From NCBI GenBank assembly GCA_963841845.1, contig CAWJEG010000008.1, forward strand, positions 186,001 through 250,000: a DNA stretch of 64,000 bases, read 5' to 3'. Numbering within the stretch: position 1 is the stretch's first letter; each line of letters starts with the position of its first letter. The notes beneath the pieces were generated by a model. That model ran no database searches, was not told where the DNA came from, and worked only from the letters and a program-made list of their open reading frames with translations. Shown piece by piece: positions 1-9,216 of this stretch. Source of the stretch: CAVVGZ01 sp963841845 (GTDB lineage: Bacteria; Chloroflexota; Anaerolineae; Anaerolineales; Anaerolineaceae). A program made the position numbers and the translations under genes.

Positions 1-3000
1 AAGCAGTTGAGCCAGGCTGGATTTAAACCGAATTTTGTGGCAGGGCACAGTTTTGGTGAACTGACAGCTTTATGGGCAAGCGGTGCAATCGGTGATGACA
101 GTTTTCTGCGTCTTGCCTATCAGCGTGGGAAAGCAATGGCAGCCCCGGCTGTTGATGGTCACGACAGCGGCGCAATGCTGGCAGTTAAAGGTGATTTAGA
201 AAAATTAAGTGGAAGTTTGAATGATTTGCCGGGAGTCGGCATAGCCAATTGGAATGCCGGAAACCAGGTGGTACTCGCAGGACCAACCAGGGATATTGAA
301 CAGGCTAAACTGCACCTTGAACAGAAGGGTTTTACAGCAGTAAGGCTGCAAGTATCAGCCGCCTTCCATACCTCGATGGTTGAACATGCCCGGGAACCAT
401 TTTCTGCGTCGGTAAAAAAGGAAGCTTTCCATAAACCCCAATTTACTGTATTTTCCAATTCTACTGGTGAACCCTACCCTCAGGATCCTGCGATCATCCA
501 GACCATGCTGGCGGACCATGTCCTGAAACCAGTTCTATTTATGCAAGAAATTGATAATATTTACAAACAAGGCGGTAGGATTTTTGTTGAAATTGGCCCT
601 AAGAGCGTCCTGACCAACCTGGTTAACAATATTCTGGCGGATAAACCCCACCAGTGCATTGCCTTGAACCTCAATGGAAAAAAGGACAGCGATCTGCTTT
701 TCCGGCAAGCGGTTCTCCAACTCCGGTTGGCGGGGTTGGAACTTTCCGATATGGACCCGTGGAAGAATGGCCGGATCCATCCCGAGGGAAATAAATTGAG
801 CGGGGTAAGCGTTAAATTGAATGGTGGATTTTACATATCCGAAAAAACCCGCATGGCATTTGAGAATAGCCTGCAGGATGATTTCAAGATATCGATTCTA
901 AAGGAAAATATCCAATTCAAGGAACAAGCAGCCATGAGCGGGAGCATGGATGCTAAAGGTCCTGCTACTGTGGAAATGGCAGATCAAGTAACAAAGGTTC
1001 CTTTCCAGCCACAAGCAATAATTACACAGCCTCAATCAGCAAATATTGCTTCGTGGGGTTCACCTCAGGTACCTGACATGACTCCCTCTGATCTGGCGAG
1101 GATTTTTGATCACTTTCAAGAACATCAGCGCCAGACTGCCCAGGTGCACTCCCAGTATTTACAGAATGAGGCGGATTTTATCAAGATATTCTCCCAATTG
1201 ATGCAGACCAAACTGACAATTCTTTCAGATAAGGAGTTTACCCGCCAGGCACCGGATCAGATTGCCCAGGTTTTGCAGAGTGTTGATAACAGCCTGAAGC
1301 ATTTTGAGAACCATCAGGTGGAAACACTGCGCATCCACGACCAATATTTGCAGGAACAGGCGCAGATATCCAGGCAATTTGTAGCACTGGCCCAGGGTGA
1401 GCCCAAATTAGGAGAGAAATTCATTGAAAGTACACCACCCTTGCGCAGTGATGAGCAGTCCATCCCCGCAGTTTCGGCGATGACTCCCGAAAGCCGCCCG
1501 GTCTTAGAAGCCAAGCAGCAAGTGCTATCAAGCGTCAAGGAGCCGGCTGCTGTGGGGCAGCATCCCCCGCAGGAAATTGCGATCAGCAGCCAGGAGATAA
1601 AATCCGCTGCGGGTCTTAATATTGAACAGGTCTCTTCAGCATTTTTAGAGATAGTCAGTGAGAAAACCGGATATCCCTTAGAGACCCTCGATCCAGATAT
1701 GGATCTTGAGGCAGACCTGGGGATTGACTCGATTAAACGGGTAGAAATCATGGGTGCGCTGCAGGAGCGATTCCCCCAAATGGCTCAACCGGATACACAA
1801 ATTCTGGCTGGATTACGCACATTACAGGAAATTATCGTCTACATGTCAGATTCTGGTGTAGATGCGACTCCATCAGCGATGCAAATACCAGGAAATGTCC
1901 TGGAACAAAATGTTCAAATCCTGCCATCTACAGAAGTGAAAGCCGGCAATATTGACCCTCGAGAGTTATCTGCAGCATTCCTGGAGGTTGTCAGCGAAAA
2001 GACTGGCTACCCGCTTGAGACTCTCGATCCGGATATGGATTTGGAGGCTGACCTGGGCATAGACTCGATCAAGAGGGTTGAGATTTTAGGATCTATTCAG
2101 GAACGCTATCCTGAGATTGTCCAGCCTGACATGTCTATTTTGTCGGAGCAGCGCACGCTCCAGCAGATTATTGACCTGATGGGAAATGCCGGGCAAACCG
2201 AGATAATATCCAGGGTGGAACCGGTTGCCCAGGAACAAGAGACACCAACCGTTATTTCCCCCGCTGTTGCCGGTGAATTAAAACCGCCGGACGAACAATT
2301 GCCACTTGAGGAAATCTCCCGGGTATTTTTTGAGACGGTAAGTGAGAAAACAGGATACCCAATGGAAACCCTGGAGGGAGAGATGGATCTTGAGGCTGAC
2401 CTGGGGATTGATTCAATCAAGCGGGTAGAAATTCTAGGCGCCATTCAAACCCGGTTTCCACAACTTCCACAACCGGACACCGAGCGTCTGGGGACGATGC
2501 GCACCATGCAGGAATTTATTGATTATCTCTCCCAGCCTGGTGAAAAAGCAGACGCAGGGTCATCTGGACCAACCTTGCCGGATGCAACCGGTGTGGTTGG
2601 GAATGATTTAATCAGCACAGTCCACCTGCTGCCTCTTCCCCAACCGGATATTTTAGATTTTTCCCTGCCCCAAGGTGGTGTATGCCTGCTAACTGATGAT
2701 GGGAGCGGGGTCACTTTAACGCTTGCCGATAAACTTATCCATGAGGGTATGAAAGTCTATATCCTGGATTTATTTGGAAAAAGCCACACCGGTACTCCAT
2801 CCCTAGCTAAGGGAGCAGCGTATATCCAAATGGACAGCCTGGATGAGGAACAAATCCAGAAAAAACTGGGTGTCCTTCGAGAAAATGGTGAATCCGCAGC
2901 GGTTTTTATCCATGTGGATGCCCCATTCCAGAAATTGGAATCAGAAGGTGGCTATTATTCACAATCCAGGGAAAAAACCCTCAAACAGGTGTTTCTGCTG

Positions 3001-3330
3001 GCAAAACACCTCCAACCACAACTGATAATGGCTGCTAAAAATGGACGGTCTGCGTTTCTCACCATAACCCGCATGGATGGCAGGTTGGGAACCAAGGCAA
3101 ACGTAGAATTTGACCCGATCACGGGAGGGTATTCCGGTCTCGTGAAAACACTCAATTTCGAATGGCAGGATGTATTTTGCCGTTCAGTTGATGTCAGCCC
3201 CCTGCTGAATGATGAAAAAGTTGCGGAAATAATCTGGGCTGAATTACATGACCCCAATCGCCTCCTGAGAGAAGTTGCCTATGATCAAGAAGGACGTTTC
3301 ACACTCAGCCTGGCAAATGCCAAACCATAA
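1..3330 (+). CDS. pfaA: PfaA-like polyunsaturated/secondary lipid synthase, 5'-truncated (AT-ACP-ACP-ACP-pseudoKR)
   Basis: Multidomain fatty-acid/polyketide synthase subunit that loads and carries acyl chains in a Pfa-type lipid synthase. The frame is open at base 1, so the N-terminus (normally a ketosynthase) lies outside the window. An acyltransferase comes first, with the nucleophile motif GHSFGE (Ser at residue 17 of the visible part) and a later FHTSMV histidine. A helical linker follows, with two copies of a HQ..T..H.QYLQ motif. Then come three acyl carrier domains, each with GIDSIKRVEI; the phosphopantetheine serines are near residues 577, 689 and 805. The last ~230 residues resemble the structural (non-catalytic) half of a ketoreductase. 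The gene ends in TAA 12 bases before, and in the same frame as, the KR-DH gene. Gene order matches pfaABCD clusters. The product chain cannot be deduced. Confidence 0.88.
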   Translation, partial: KQLSQAGFKPNFVAGHSFGELTALWASGAIGDDSFLRLAYQRGKAMAAPAVDGHDSGAMLAVKGDLEKLSGSLNDLPGVGIANWNAGNQVVLAGPTRDIEQAKLHLEQKGFTAVRLQVSAAFHTSMVEHAREPFSASVKKEAFHKPQFTVFSNSTGEPYPQDPAIIQTMLADHVLKPVLFMQEIDNIYKQGGRIFVEIGPKSVLTNLVNNILADKPHQCIALNLNGKKDSDLLFRQAVLQLRLAGLELSDMDPWKNGRIHPEGNKLSGVSVKLNGGFYISEKTRMAFENSLQDDFKISILKENIQFKEQAAMSGSMDAKGPATVEMADQVTKVPFQPQAIITQPQSANIASWGSPQVPDMTPSDLARIFDHFQEHQRQTAQVHSQYLQNEADFIKIFSQLMQTKLTILSDKEFTRQAPDQIAQVLQSVDNSLKHFENHQVETLRIHDQYLQEQAQISRQFVALAQGEPKLGEKFIESTPPLRSDEQSIPAVSAMTPESRPVLEAKQQVLSSVKEPAAVGQHPPQEIAISSQEIKSAAGLNIEQVSSAFLEIVSEKTGYPLETLDPDMDLEADLGIDSIKRVEIMGALQERFPQMAQPDTQILAGLRTLQEIIVYMSDSGVDATPSAMQIPGNVLEQNVQILPSTEVKAGNIDPRELSAAFLEVVSEKTGYPLETLDPDMDLEADLGIDSIKRVEILGSIQERYPEIVQPDMSILSEQRTLQQIIDLMGNAGQTEIISRVEPVAQEQETPTVISPAVAGELKPPDEQLPLEEISRVFFETVSEKTGYPMETLEGEMDLEADLGIDSIKRVEILGAIQTRFPQLPQPDTERLGTMRTMQEFIDYLSQPGEKADAGSSGPTLPDATGVVGNDLISTVHLLPLPQPDILDFSLPQGGVCLLTDDGSGVTLTLADKLIHEGMKVYILDLFGKSHTGTPSLAKGAAYIQMDSLDEEQIQKKLGVLRENGESAAVFIHVDAPFQKLESEGGYYSQSREKTLKQVFLLAKHLQPQLIMAAKNGRSAFLTITRMDGRLGTKANVEFDPITGGYSGLVKTLNFEWQDVFCRSVDVSPLLNDEKVAEIIWAELHDPNRLLREVAYDQEGRFTLSLANAKP

Positions 3331-3342
3331 GGTGCATTCCAA

Positions 3343-5094
3343 ATGATATCAAGACCAATGATCACTACGGATTCAACACTGCTGGTGACAGGCGGGGCAA
3401 AAGGGATTACAGCCGATTGCATCATCCAGCTGGCAATAAAATGCCCCTGTAAATTCATCCTGGTTGGACGCTCCCGCCTCGAAACATTTCTGCCGGATTG
3501 GGTACAAGAATCATCCGATGAAGCCGACATGAAACGGCGAATCATGAGTGACTTGCAAGCTGCGGGAGAGAAAGCCTCTCCCCGGCTGATCCAGAAGAAA
3601 TTCCAAAACTACCAGTCACATCGAGAGATTACCAGGACGCTGACGGCCCTGCGCCAGGCAGGTTCTGCTGCGGAATATGTGAGTGCCGATGCAGGTAATT
3701 TGGAAGAACTCCAGAGCGTGCTCCAGGAACCAATAAAACGATTTGGGGGTGTGAGCGGAATTGTACATGGGGCTGGCAGCCTTGCTGATAAGTTAATGGA
3801 AAAGAAAACCCTGGACGATTTTGAAATCGTATTTCGCCCAAAAATTAATGGCTTAAAGAATTTATTAAAACTTGTCCCGGTAGAAAACCTGGAAGTATTG
3901 GCTCTGTTCTCTTCCGTAGTGGGTTTTTATGGCAATGCCGGCCAGGCAGATTATGCTATTGCCAATGAGATATTGAATAAAACCGCTTACCAGTTAAAAG
4001 TAAATCACCCTGATTTACGGGTGGTTTCATTTAACTGGGGTCCCTGGGAAGCCGGCATGGTCACAGCCGAATTAAAACGGGCTTTCTCTGAGCGTGGAAT
4101 TACTCTCCTTTCCAGAGAGGATGGAACACAGGTTTTTGTAGATACGCTTATGGGAAATATACAACTTGAAAATCAGCTGGTGGTGGGCAAATTCCCTTCC
4201 AGTTCACGGCCAGTCAATCCTTATTCGGCGACGATCCACCAGACACGCAGGCAATTGAGCCGGGATGCGAACCCATTTTTGGAGGATCATCTTATAGGCG
4301 GGAATCCAGTTCTGCCGGCAACCTGCGGAGCCGCCTGGATGGTGAATACCTGTGAGGAGCTCTACCCGGGTTACAGCTTTCACCGCCTGGAGGGGTTTAA
4401 GGTTCTTAAAGGGATTGTCTTCGATAAGACGATTCCTGCTGAGTATACAGTGACAATTTCCCAACAACCCGCTGAAAAAGAAGGAGAAATCTCTCTTGCG
4501 GCGGAAGTCTCCAGCCTGAACCAGCGGGGTGGAAAGCTTTATCATTACCGGCAGAAGGTGGTCCTGGTTGAAAAAATACCTGAAGCTCCCCACCATACCT
4601 ATGAAAAAATAATGGATACAAGCATCCCCGGCAGCACATTATACGCTGACAATACATTATTCCACGGGCCAGCCTTCCAGGGAGTGGATGAGCTGCTCAG
4701 CCTGGACCAGACAGGCCTGCAGATGAAAATTTACCATCCGCAAGTTGAGGCGCGGGACCAGGGACAATTTCCGGTTAGAAATGCCAACCCGTTCATCAAT
4801 GATGCAGTTGTGCAGTGCCTGTTGATTTGGACCCAAAAAATGCTCCAGGCGCCCTGCCTGCCTTCCAGTGCTGAAGCACTTGAACAGTTCATGCCTTTGA
4901 ACTTCGATGAACCCTATTTTGTGGAACTGAAAATCAGGTCTCAATCCCAGACCGCTGTGTTGGGTGATATTACCGTAAGTGATTCGGACAGGCGGGTTTG
5001 TTTACGGATTTTGGGGTTGGAAGGAACGATCAGCCGGCAGCTTGGCCGGTTTATTGGGGTGCAGTCCACGAGTGACACCCATATCGGTGAATAA
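3343..5094 (+). CDS. PfaA C-terminal part: ketoreductase-dehydratase protein
   Basis: Continuation of PfaA as a separate reading frame of 583 aa. The N-terminal ~290 residues are the catalytic ketoreductase: a Rossmann motif TGGAKGITA at about residue 16, a FSSV serine near 190 and the active tyrosine in QADYAIAN (residue ~204). The C-terminal half is a hot-dog PKS dehydratase with DHLIGGNPVLPA (catalytic His ~316) and a FHGPAFQG second motif. An AAGGTG Shine-Dalgarno sits 8 bases before the ATG, supporting independent initiation. The upstream gene's TAA lies in the same frame, so one stop codon splits what is one polypeptide in known PfaA proteins, exactly at the pseudoKR/KR boundary. It would reduce the 3-keto intermediate and dehydrate it. 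The domain call is firm; whether the split is real is open. Confidence 0.85.
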   Translation: MISRPMITTDSTLLVTGGAKGITADCIIQLAIKCPCKFILVGRSRLETFLPDWVQESSDEADMKRRIMSDLQAAGEKASPRLIQKKFQNYQSHREITRTLTALRQAGSAAEYVSADAGNLEELQSVLQEPIKRFGGVSGIVHGAGSLADKLMEKKTLDDFEIVFRPKINGLKNLLKLVPVENLEVLALFSSVVGFYGNAGQADYAIANEILNKTAYQLKVNHPDLRVVSFNWGPWEAGMVTAELKRAFSERGITLLSREDGTQVFVDTLMGNIQLENQLVVGKFPSSSRPVNPYSATIHQTRRQLSRDANPFLEDHLIGGNPVLPATCGAAWMVNTCEELYPGYSFHRLEGFKVLKGIVFDKTIPAEYTVTISQQPAEKEGEISLAAEVSSLNQRGGKLYHYRQKVVLVEKIPEAPHHTYEKIMDTSIPGSTLYADNTLFHGPAFQGVDELLSLDQTGLQMKIYHPQVEARDQGQFPVRNANPFINDAVVQCLLIWTQKMLQAPCLPSSAEALEQFMPLNFDEPYFVELKIRSQSQTAVLGDITVSDSDRRVCLRILGLEGTISRQLGRFIGVQSTSDTHIGE

Positions 5095-5096
5095 AT

Positions 5097-7796
5097 ATGG
5101 ATGCAGAAACCCAATCTCCCGTTCATCCATCTTTGCATTCCCTGGCAATAACAGGGATGGATTTTGTTGCTGCTGACTGTGATGGCTTAGTTTCATTTGA
5201 AGGTGCAATTTATTCGGGAAGGATTTTTCCAACAGGATTGGTAGAAACTAAGCTCAGCAATGGCGACGGACTACCAACTGATAACCAGGTGGAGAGGAAA
5301 AGTGGAGACAGTTTTTCATTCTCGCCAGCCTGGTTTAATTTATCAACCGAAAAAATACAGGTACTCAACCGCACTCAAAAACTGCTCTTGCGGGTAGCTG
5401 CCGGTGCGCTCAGGGATAGTAACTGTCCATCCCCAATTAATCGAGCACGGACTGCTGTAATCCTTCTGGATACGATTTATTCCAGAGATGGTATGCTGCT
5501 ATTAGAAGCGGCGGACTGGTGGGAGGATTTTCAGAAAGCGCTTGGAATTATCGGCCCAATTCATGATTATTCCGGGAATGACGAAAACCTGCAAAAAGCC
5601 TTCGCTTTAGCTGGTGGTTTGATATCCTCTGCTAAGGCGGAGTCCGTTTTAATTTGTTCAGCCTGGAACCCCATCCTGGAATTTCCAGGCACCCAGGAAC
5701 CTCACGGGGGAATTTCCCTGGTGCAGCATTCAGGAAGTGCTTCAGGTTATTTGGAAGCCAATCCTGAGGGAGGTGCCTGTGCGATTCTCCTCAGGGACCA
5801 TCAGGACGCATTACAGGAAAAACACAGAATCTATGCAGTCTTCGAGGTTGCTGACCAGTCGGGTGATTCCGAAGTTATTGACCAACCGTCACCTCCCGTT
5901 GAAGGAAATCCAATCCGGATTATAAGAAATCCATTGGTTCATGGATGGGATAAACCCTGTGAACCCGGCTATGTGGAGATCTGTACAAAAGAAACCAACT
6001 GGTGGAATTTAATTGGCCAGGCCAACTTTACAGCAGAATGGGATGGCTGCGAAACACATTCCACTGCATTGGGAAGTTTGCAAATGTCCTTTACGGGTGT
6101 TTCGGAAATTCCATTCCTGGCAAACATCATCAAGACGGCATTGTGTCTGTACAACCGCTTCATTCCCGCTGTACCTGCAACAAACCATCCCGGGAATGGT
6201 TCGAACATGGAGGAAGGTCCGTTCTACCTGCCAGTGGACTCCAGGCCCTGGCTGCTGCCTGAATACATCCCCAGACGATTGGCAGATGTATATCTACCAA
6301 TGAAGAATTTGAGCTGGCTTAAACTGCGAATGACTGATGAACCACTGCAACCAGGGCGTTTTAGCAGGCCTCTTTCGGAGGATAAACTTTGCCTGGTACC
6401 AATTTCAGGCAATGATATTCAGCAGATTATGGATGAATTAAATGCACTCAAACAGGATATTTTAGTAAATGAAAGCCTGTTTCGAACATCCTGCGAGAGG
6501 TATGCAAAATTCCTGAAGACTGGCTCCACACAGTATCGAATTTGCCTGCTGGCAGCCAATCCTGCCGAGATGAACAAGGAAATTGATTTCGCCTTGAAAG
6601 GGCTGCCACGCTCGTTTGAATCCGGGTTGGAATGGCAAACTCCTCAGGGGAGCTATTTTTCTCCAATGCCGGTGGGTAAGGACGGGTCAACAGCATTTGT
6701 TTATCCGGGAGGATTTAACTCCTACATCGGAGTAGGGAGGGATCTGTTTCATTTATTTCCGGATTTATACCAACTGATCAAACCACTTACTGTAAACCCC
6801 AGTTTTTTACTGCAAGAGAGAATGCTCTACCCGCGCAGATTTAAAGCGCTTAACAATGAGGATAAAGCCAGGTTGGAGAACGAGCTGATTGATAATCCCA
6901 TTGCAATGCTGAATTCCGGTACAACGCTTTCAATTCTATTTTCGTTTATCCTGCGCGATATATTTAGTGTTCATCCGGATCATTGTTTTGGATACAGCCT
7001 GGGCGAAAACAGTATGATTTTTGCCACCGGGGTGTGGGAAAATGGTGACGTGGTGTCAGATTGTCTCAATGAATTGGAAATATTCAAAACACGTCTGTCC
7101 GGCCCACAAAATGCTGTTCGGGAATATTGGGGTATGGAAGCGGGCGATGAGCAGGATTCTAATGTTCCCATATGGGCAAATTACCTGTTGATGTGCACCC
7201 CGGACCTGGCTGCAGAGGCATTAAAAGAAGAGAGCAGGGTTTACCTGACCCATATCAACACCCCGCGCCAGGTGGTTATTGGGGGTGAAGCGCAGGCCTG
7301 CCAACGGGTGATCGACCGGTTGAAGTGTACTCATCTGCAAGCCCCATTTCATTATGCCCTGCACTGCCAGGCAGTGACCTCGGAATTTGAATCTTTATAT
7401 CGATTGCATAACTGGCCTGTGCAGAAATCTGTGCATACCCGGCTCTATTCAGCAGCACATTATCACCAGTTGAATATACAGCAGGATGAAATTGCACAAT
7501 CACTGGCAGAAATGCTGGTGCAGCCATTAGATTTTCCTCGCCTGGTTAATGAGGTGTATAAGGAGGGGGCGCGGGTATTTGTTGAACTGGGAGCCGGGGC
7601 AAATTGCTCCCGGTGGATTTCTGAATCACTCCAAGGCAAACCCCACCTGTCATTTTCCATCAACCGCAAAGGGATTGATGACCAGTCTTCCATTTTACGG
7701 CTGCTGGCACGGTTGACCAGCCATTTCGTTAAACTGAACCTTGAACCCCTCTACACTGGCGGGAACAGGCAATCATTTTTACCTGGTGCGCAATGA
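5097..7796 (+). CDS. pfaB: PfaB-like protein (degenerate ketosynthase + acyltransferase)
   Basis: An 899-aa subunit starting 2 bases after the KR-DH stop. The N-terminal ~430 residues look like a decayed ketosynthase (LAITGMD start, TQKLLLRVA helix, EANPEGGACAILL segment), and I see no convincing Cys-His-His triad. The C-terminal half is an acyltransferase: it opens with VYPGGFNSYIGVGRD and has the nucleophile elbow GYSLGE (Ser ~634), the Tyr-for-His variant typical of PfaB, followed by an NTPRQVVIGG segment. In PUFA synthases PfaB influences acyl selection and the final product; that is family knowledge, not visible here. Its place between pfaA and the dehydratase gene matches the canonical pfaA-B-C-D order. 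Confidence 0.82.
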   Translation: MDAETQSPVHPSLHSLAITGMDFVAADCDGLVSFEGAIYSGRIFPTGLVETKLSNGDGLPTDNQVERKSGDSFSFSPAWFNLSTEKIQVLNRTQKLLLRVAAGALRDSNCPSPINRARTAVILLDTIYSRDGMLLLEAADWWEDFQKALGIIGPIHDYSGNDENLQKAFALAGGLISSAKAESVLICSAWNPILEFPGTQEPHGGISLVQHSGSASGYLEANPEGGACAILLRDHQDALQEKHRIYAVFEVADQSGDSEVIDQPSPPVEGNPIRIIRNPLVHGWDKPCEPGYVEICTKETNWWNLIGQANFTAEWDGCETHSTALGSLQMSFTGVSEIPFLANIIKTALCLYNRFIPAVPATNHPGNGSNMEEGPFYLPVDSRPWLLPEYIPRRLADVYLPMKNLSWLKLRMTDEPLQPGRFSRPLSEDKLCLVPISGNDIQQIMDELNALKQDILVNESLFRTSCERYAKFLKTGSTQYRICLLAANPAEMNKEIDFALKGLPRSFESGLEWQTPQGSYFSPMPVGKDGSTAFVYPGGFNSYIGVGRDLFHLFPDLYQLIKPLTVNPSFLLQERMLYPRRFKALNNEDKARLENELIDNPIAMLNSGTTLSILFSFILRDIFSVHPDHCFGYSLGENSMIFATGVWENGDVVSDCLNELEIFKTRLSGPQNAVREYWGMEAGDEQDSNVPIWANYLLMCTPDLAAEALKEESRVYLTHINTPRQVVIGGEAQACQRVIDRLKCTHLQAPFHYALHCQAVTSEFESLYRLHNWPVQKSVHTRLYSAAHYHQLNIQQDEIAQSLAEMLVQPLDFPRLVNEVYKEGARVFVELGAGANCSRWISESLQGKPHLSFSINRKGIDDQSSILRLLARLTSHFVKLNLEPLYTGGNRQSFLPGAQ

Positions 7797-7839
7797 GAAT
7801 AATTTTCACCGGGTGAGGTAAAAAGAGATAAGGGAATTT

Positions 7840-9216
7840 ATGGAAATTAAGGATGATCGTTTCAACTGGCAAAAGATCTTATTGGATCACTCCAGCCGTA
7901 GAAGCGCTGCACATAATCGATTTTTACAAACCAGGAAGAATGCTTTGTTGGACCTGGAAAAGATCTCCCAAATGCAGGCTGCAAATCGCCAATTTTCCAG
8001 CAATATGGCATCTGTAAGCGGACAGCCATCCATACCGGTCCCGGGTGAGCCTCCCCAGGCTGAAAAGCTGGATATCCACCAGCCGCTTTTTAACAAATTT
8101 CATCTCGAGCAGTTTGCCAGGGGGCCGGTTGAAGGGTGTTTTGGGGAAGATTACAGGATATTCCGTAATAAACGTGTGGCGCGGATTCCAAATGGGGATT
8201 TCCTCTTTATGTCAAGGGTTATGGAAATCGAAGGAAAGCCATTTGAAATTAATCCGCCGGCGTCCATCCTGGTGGAATACGACGTACCGCTGGATGCATG
8301 GTATTTGTTCGATAATGACTTCCCCCGCATCCCATACTCCATCCTGATGGAAATTGCACTGCAGCCTTGCGGTTTCCTGACTGCCTACCTGCGCACCCCG
8401 CTGCTTTACCCTGAAATTGAATATTTTTTCCGCAACCTGGATGGCACCAGCTGCCTGCTGTTGGATATGGATTTACGTGGCAAGGTGATCCATGCAAAGG
8501 CATCCCTGCTTTCTTCGGTTGTCAGTGCAGGCATCATCATTCAAAAATTCAGTTTCGAACTCAGCAGTGAAGGTACACCTTTCTTCAGGGGAGAAACCAC
8601 TTTTGGCTTTTTTACCGGGGAGACAATGGCGAAACAGGCGGGTCTGGACGGCGGTGGAAAATCAACACCCCGGCAGTTGATTGGAGAACAGGCTATCCCC
8701 CTGGATTTGAAATCCCTAACAACCATGCAAGACCCATCCAACAAGCGGACCTATTACTCGCTGCCGCGCAGGCGGATGAGGTTCCTGGATGAAATTCAGA
8801 TATTACCGGATAATATGGGTCTGAAGGTGGAAAGCATTTATGGAAGCAAAATGATTGATCCAAAGGAATGGTTCTTTGACTGCCATTTTTACCAGGATCC
8901 GGTTATGCCCGGTTCTCTTGGTGTTGAGGCGGTCTTTGAAGCATTAAAAGCGTATGCCCTTCATTTCAGACTTGGTGATCATTTTATTAACCCCCATTTT
9001 GGACTGGAAGCAGGGCAGGACGTAACCTGGAAATACCGCGGTCAAATTGTCCCGGCAAACAAGCATATGGAAATTAATGTGAAATCCTTGCGGATTGAAG
9101 AGCATCCAGACCGGATTTTAATAATGGGAGATGCCAGTTTATGGGTGGACCATGTGCGCATCTATGAAATATTGAATGCCGCAATCAATGTGAGAGAAGG
9201 CGGGAAAAATGATTAA
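7840..9216 (+). CDS. PfaC-type tandem FabA-like dehydratase protein lacking KS-CLF
   Basis: A 458-aa protein with two FabA/FabZ-like hot-dog domains, the dehydratase/isomerase part of PfaC. Domain 1 (about residues 85-270) has the PfaC signature PYSILMEIALQPCG, but Asn occupies the usual His position (LFDNDFP). Domain 2 (about 305-450) has the catalytic motif CHFYQDPVMPGSLG with His ~349. Canonical bacterial PfaC starts with KS and chain-length-factor domains; these are absent here, and the first ~80 residues form a polar linker. The ATG follows an AGATAAGGG ribosome-binding stretch. The next gene overlaps it by 8 bases, implying coupled translation with the enoyl reductase. It is expected to introduce or retain double bonds in the growing chain. 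Confidence 0.82.
   Translation: MEIKDDRFNWQKILLDHSSRRSAAHNRFLQTRKNALLDLEKISQMQAANRQFSSNMASVSGQPSIPVPGEPPQAEKLDIHQPLFNKFHLEQFARGPVEGCFGEDYRIFRNKRVARIPNGDFLFMSRVMEIEGKPFEINPPASILVEYDVPLDAWYLFDNDFPRIPYSILMEIALQPCGFLTAYLRTPLLYPEIEYFFRNLDGTSCLLLDMDLRGKVIHAKASLLSSVVSAGIIIQKFSFELSSEGTPFFRGETTFGFFTGETMAKQAGLDGGGKSTPRQLIGEQAIPLDLKSLTTMQDPSNKRTYYSLPRRRMRFLDEIQILPDNMGLKVESIYGSKMIDPKEWFFDCHFYQDPVMPGSLGVEAVFEALKAYALHFRLGDHFINPHFGLEAGQDVTWKYRGQIVPANKHMEINVKSLRIEEHPDRILIMGDASLWVDHVRIYEILNAAINVREGGKND

Noticed and set aside
1621..2500. Near-identical repeats at DNA level around 1.65, 1.99 and 2.34 kb
   Set aside because: These are the three ACP domains encoded by homologous codons, not a mobile or regulatory repeat.
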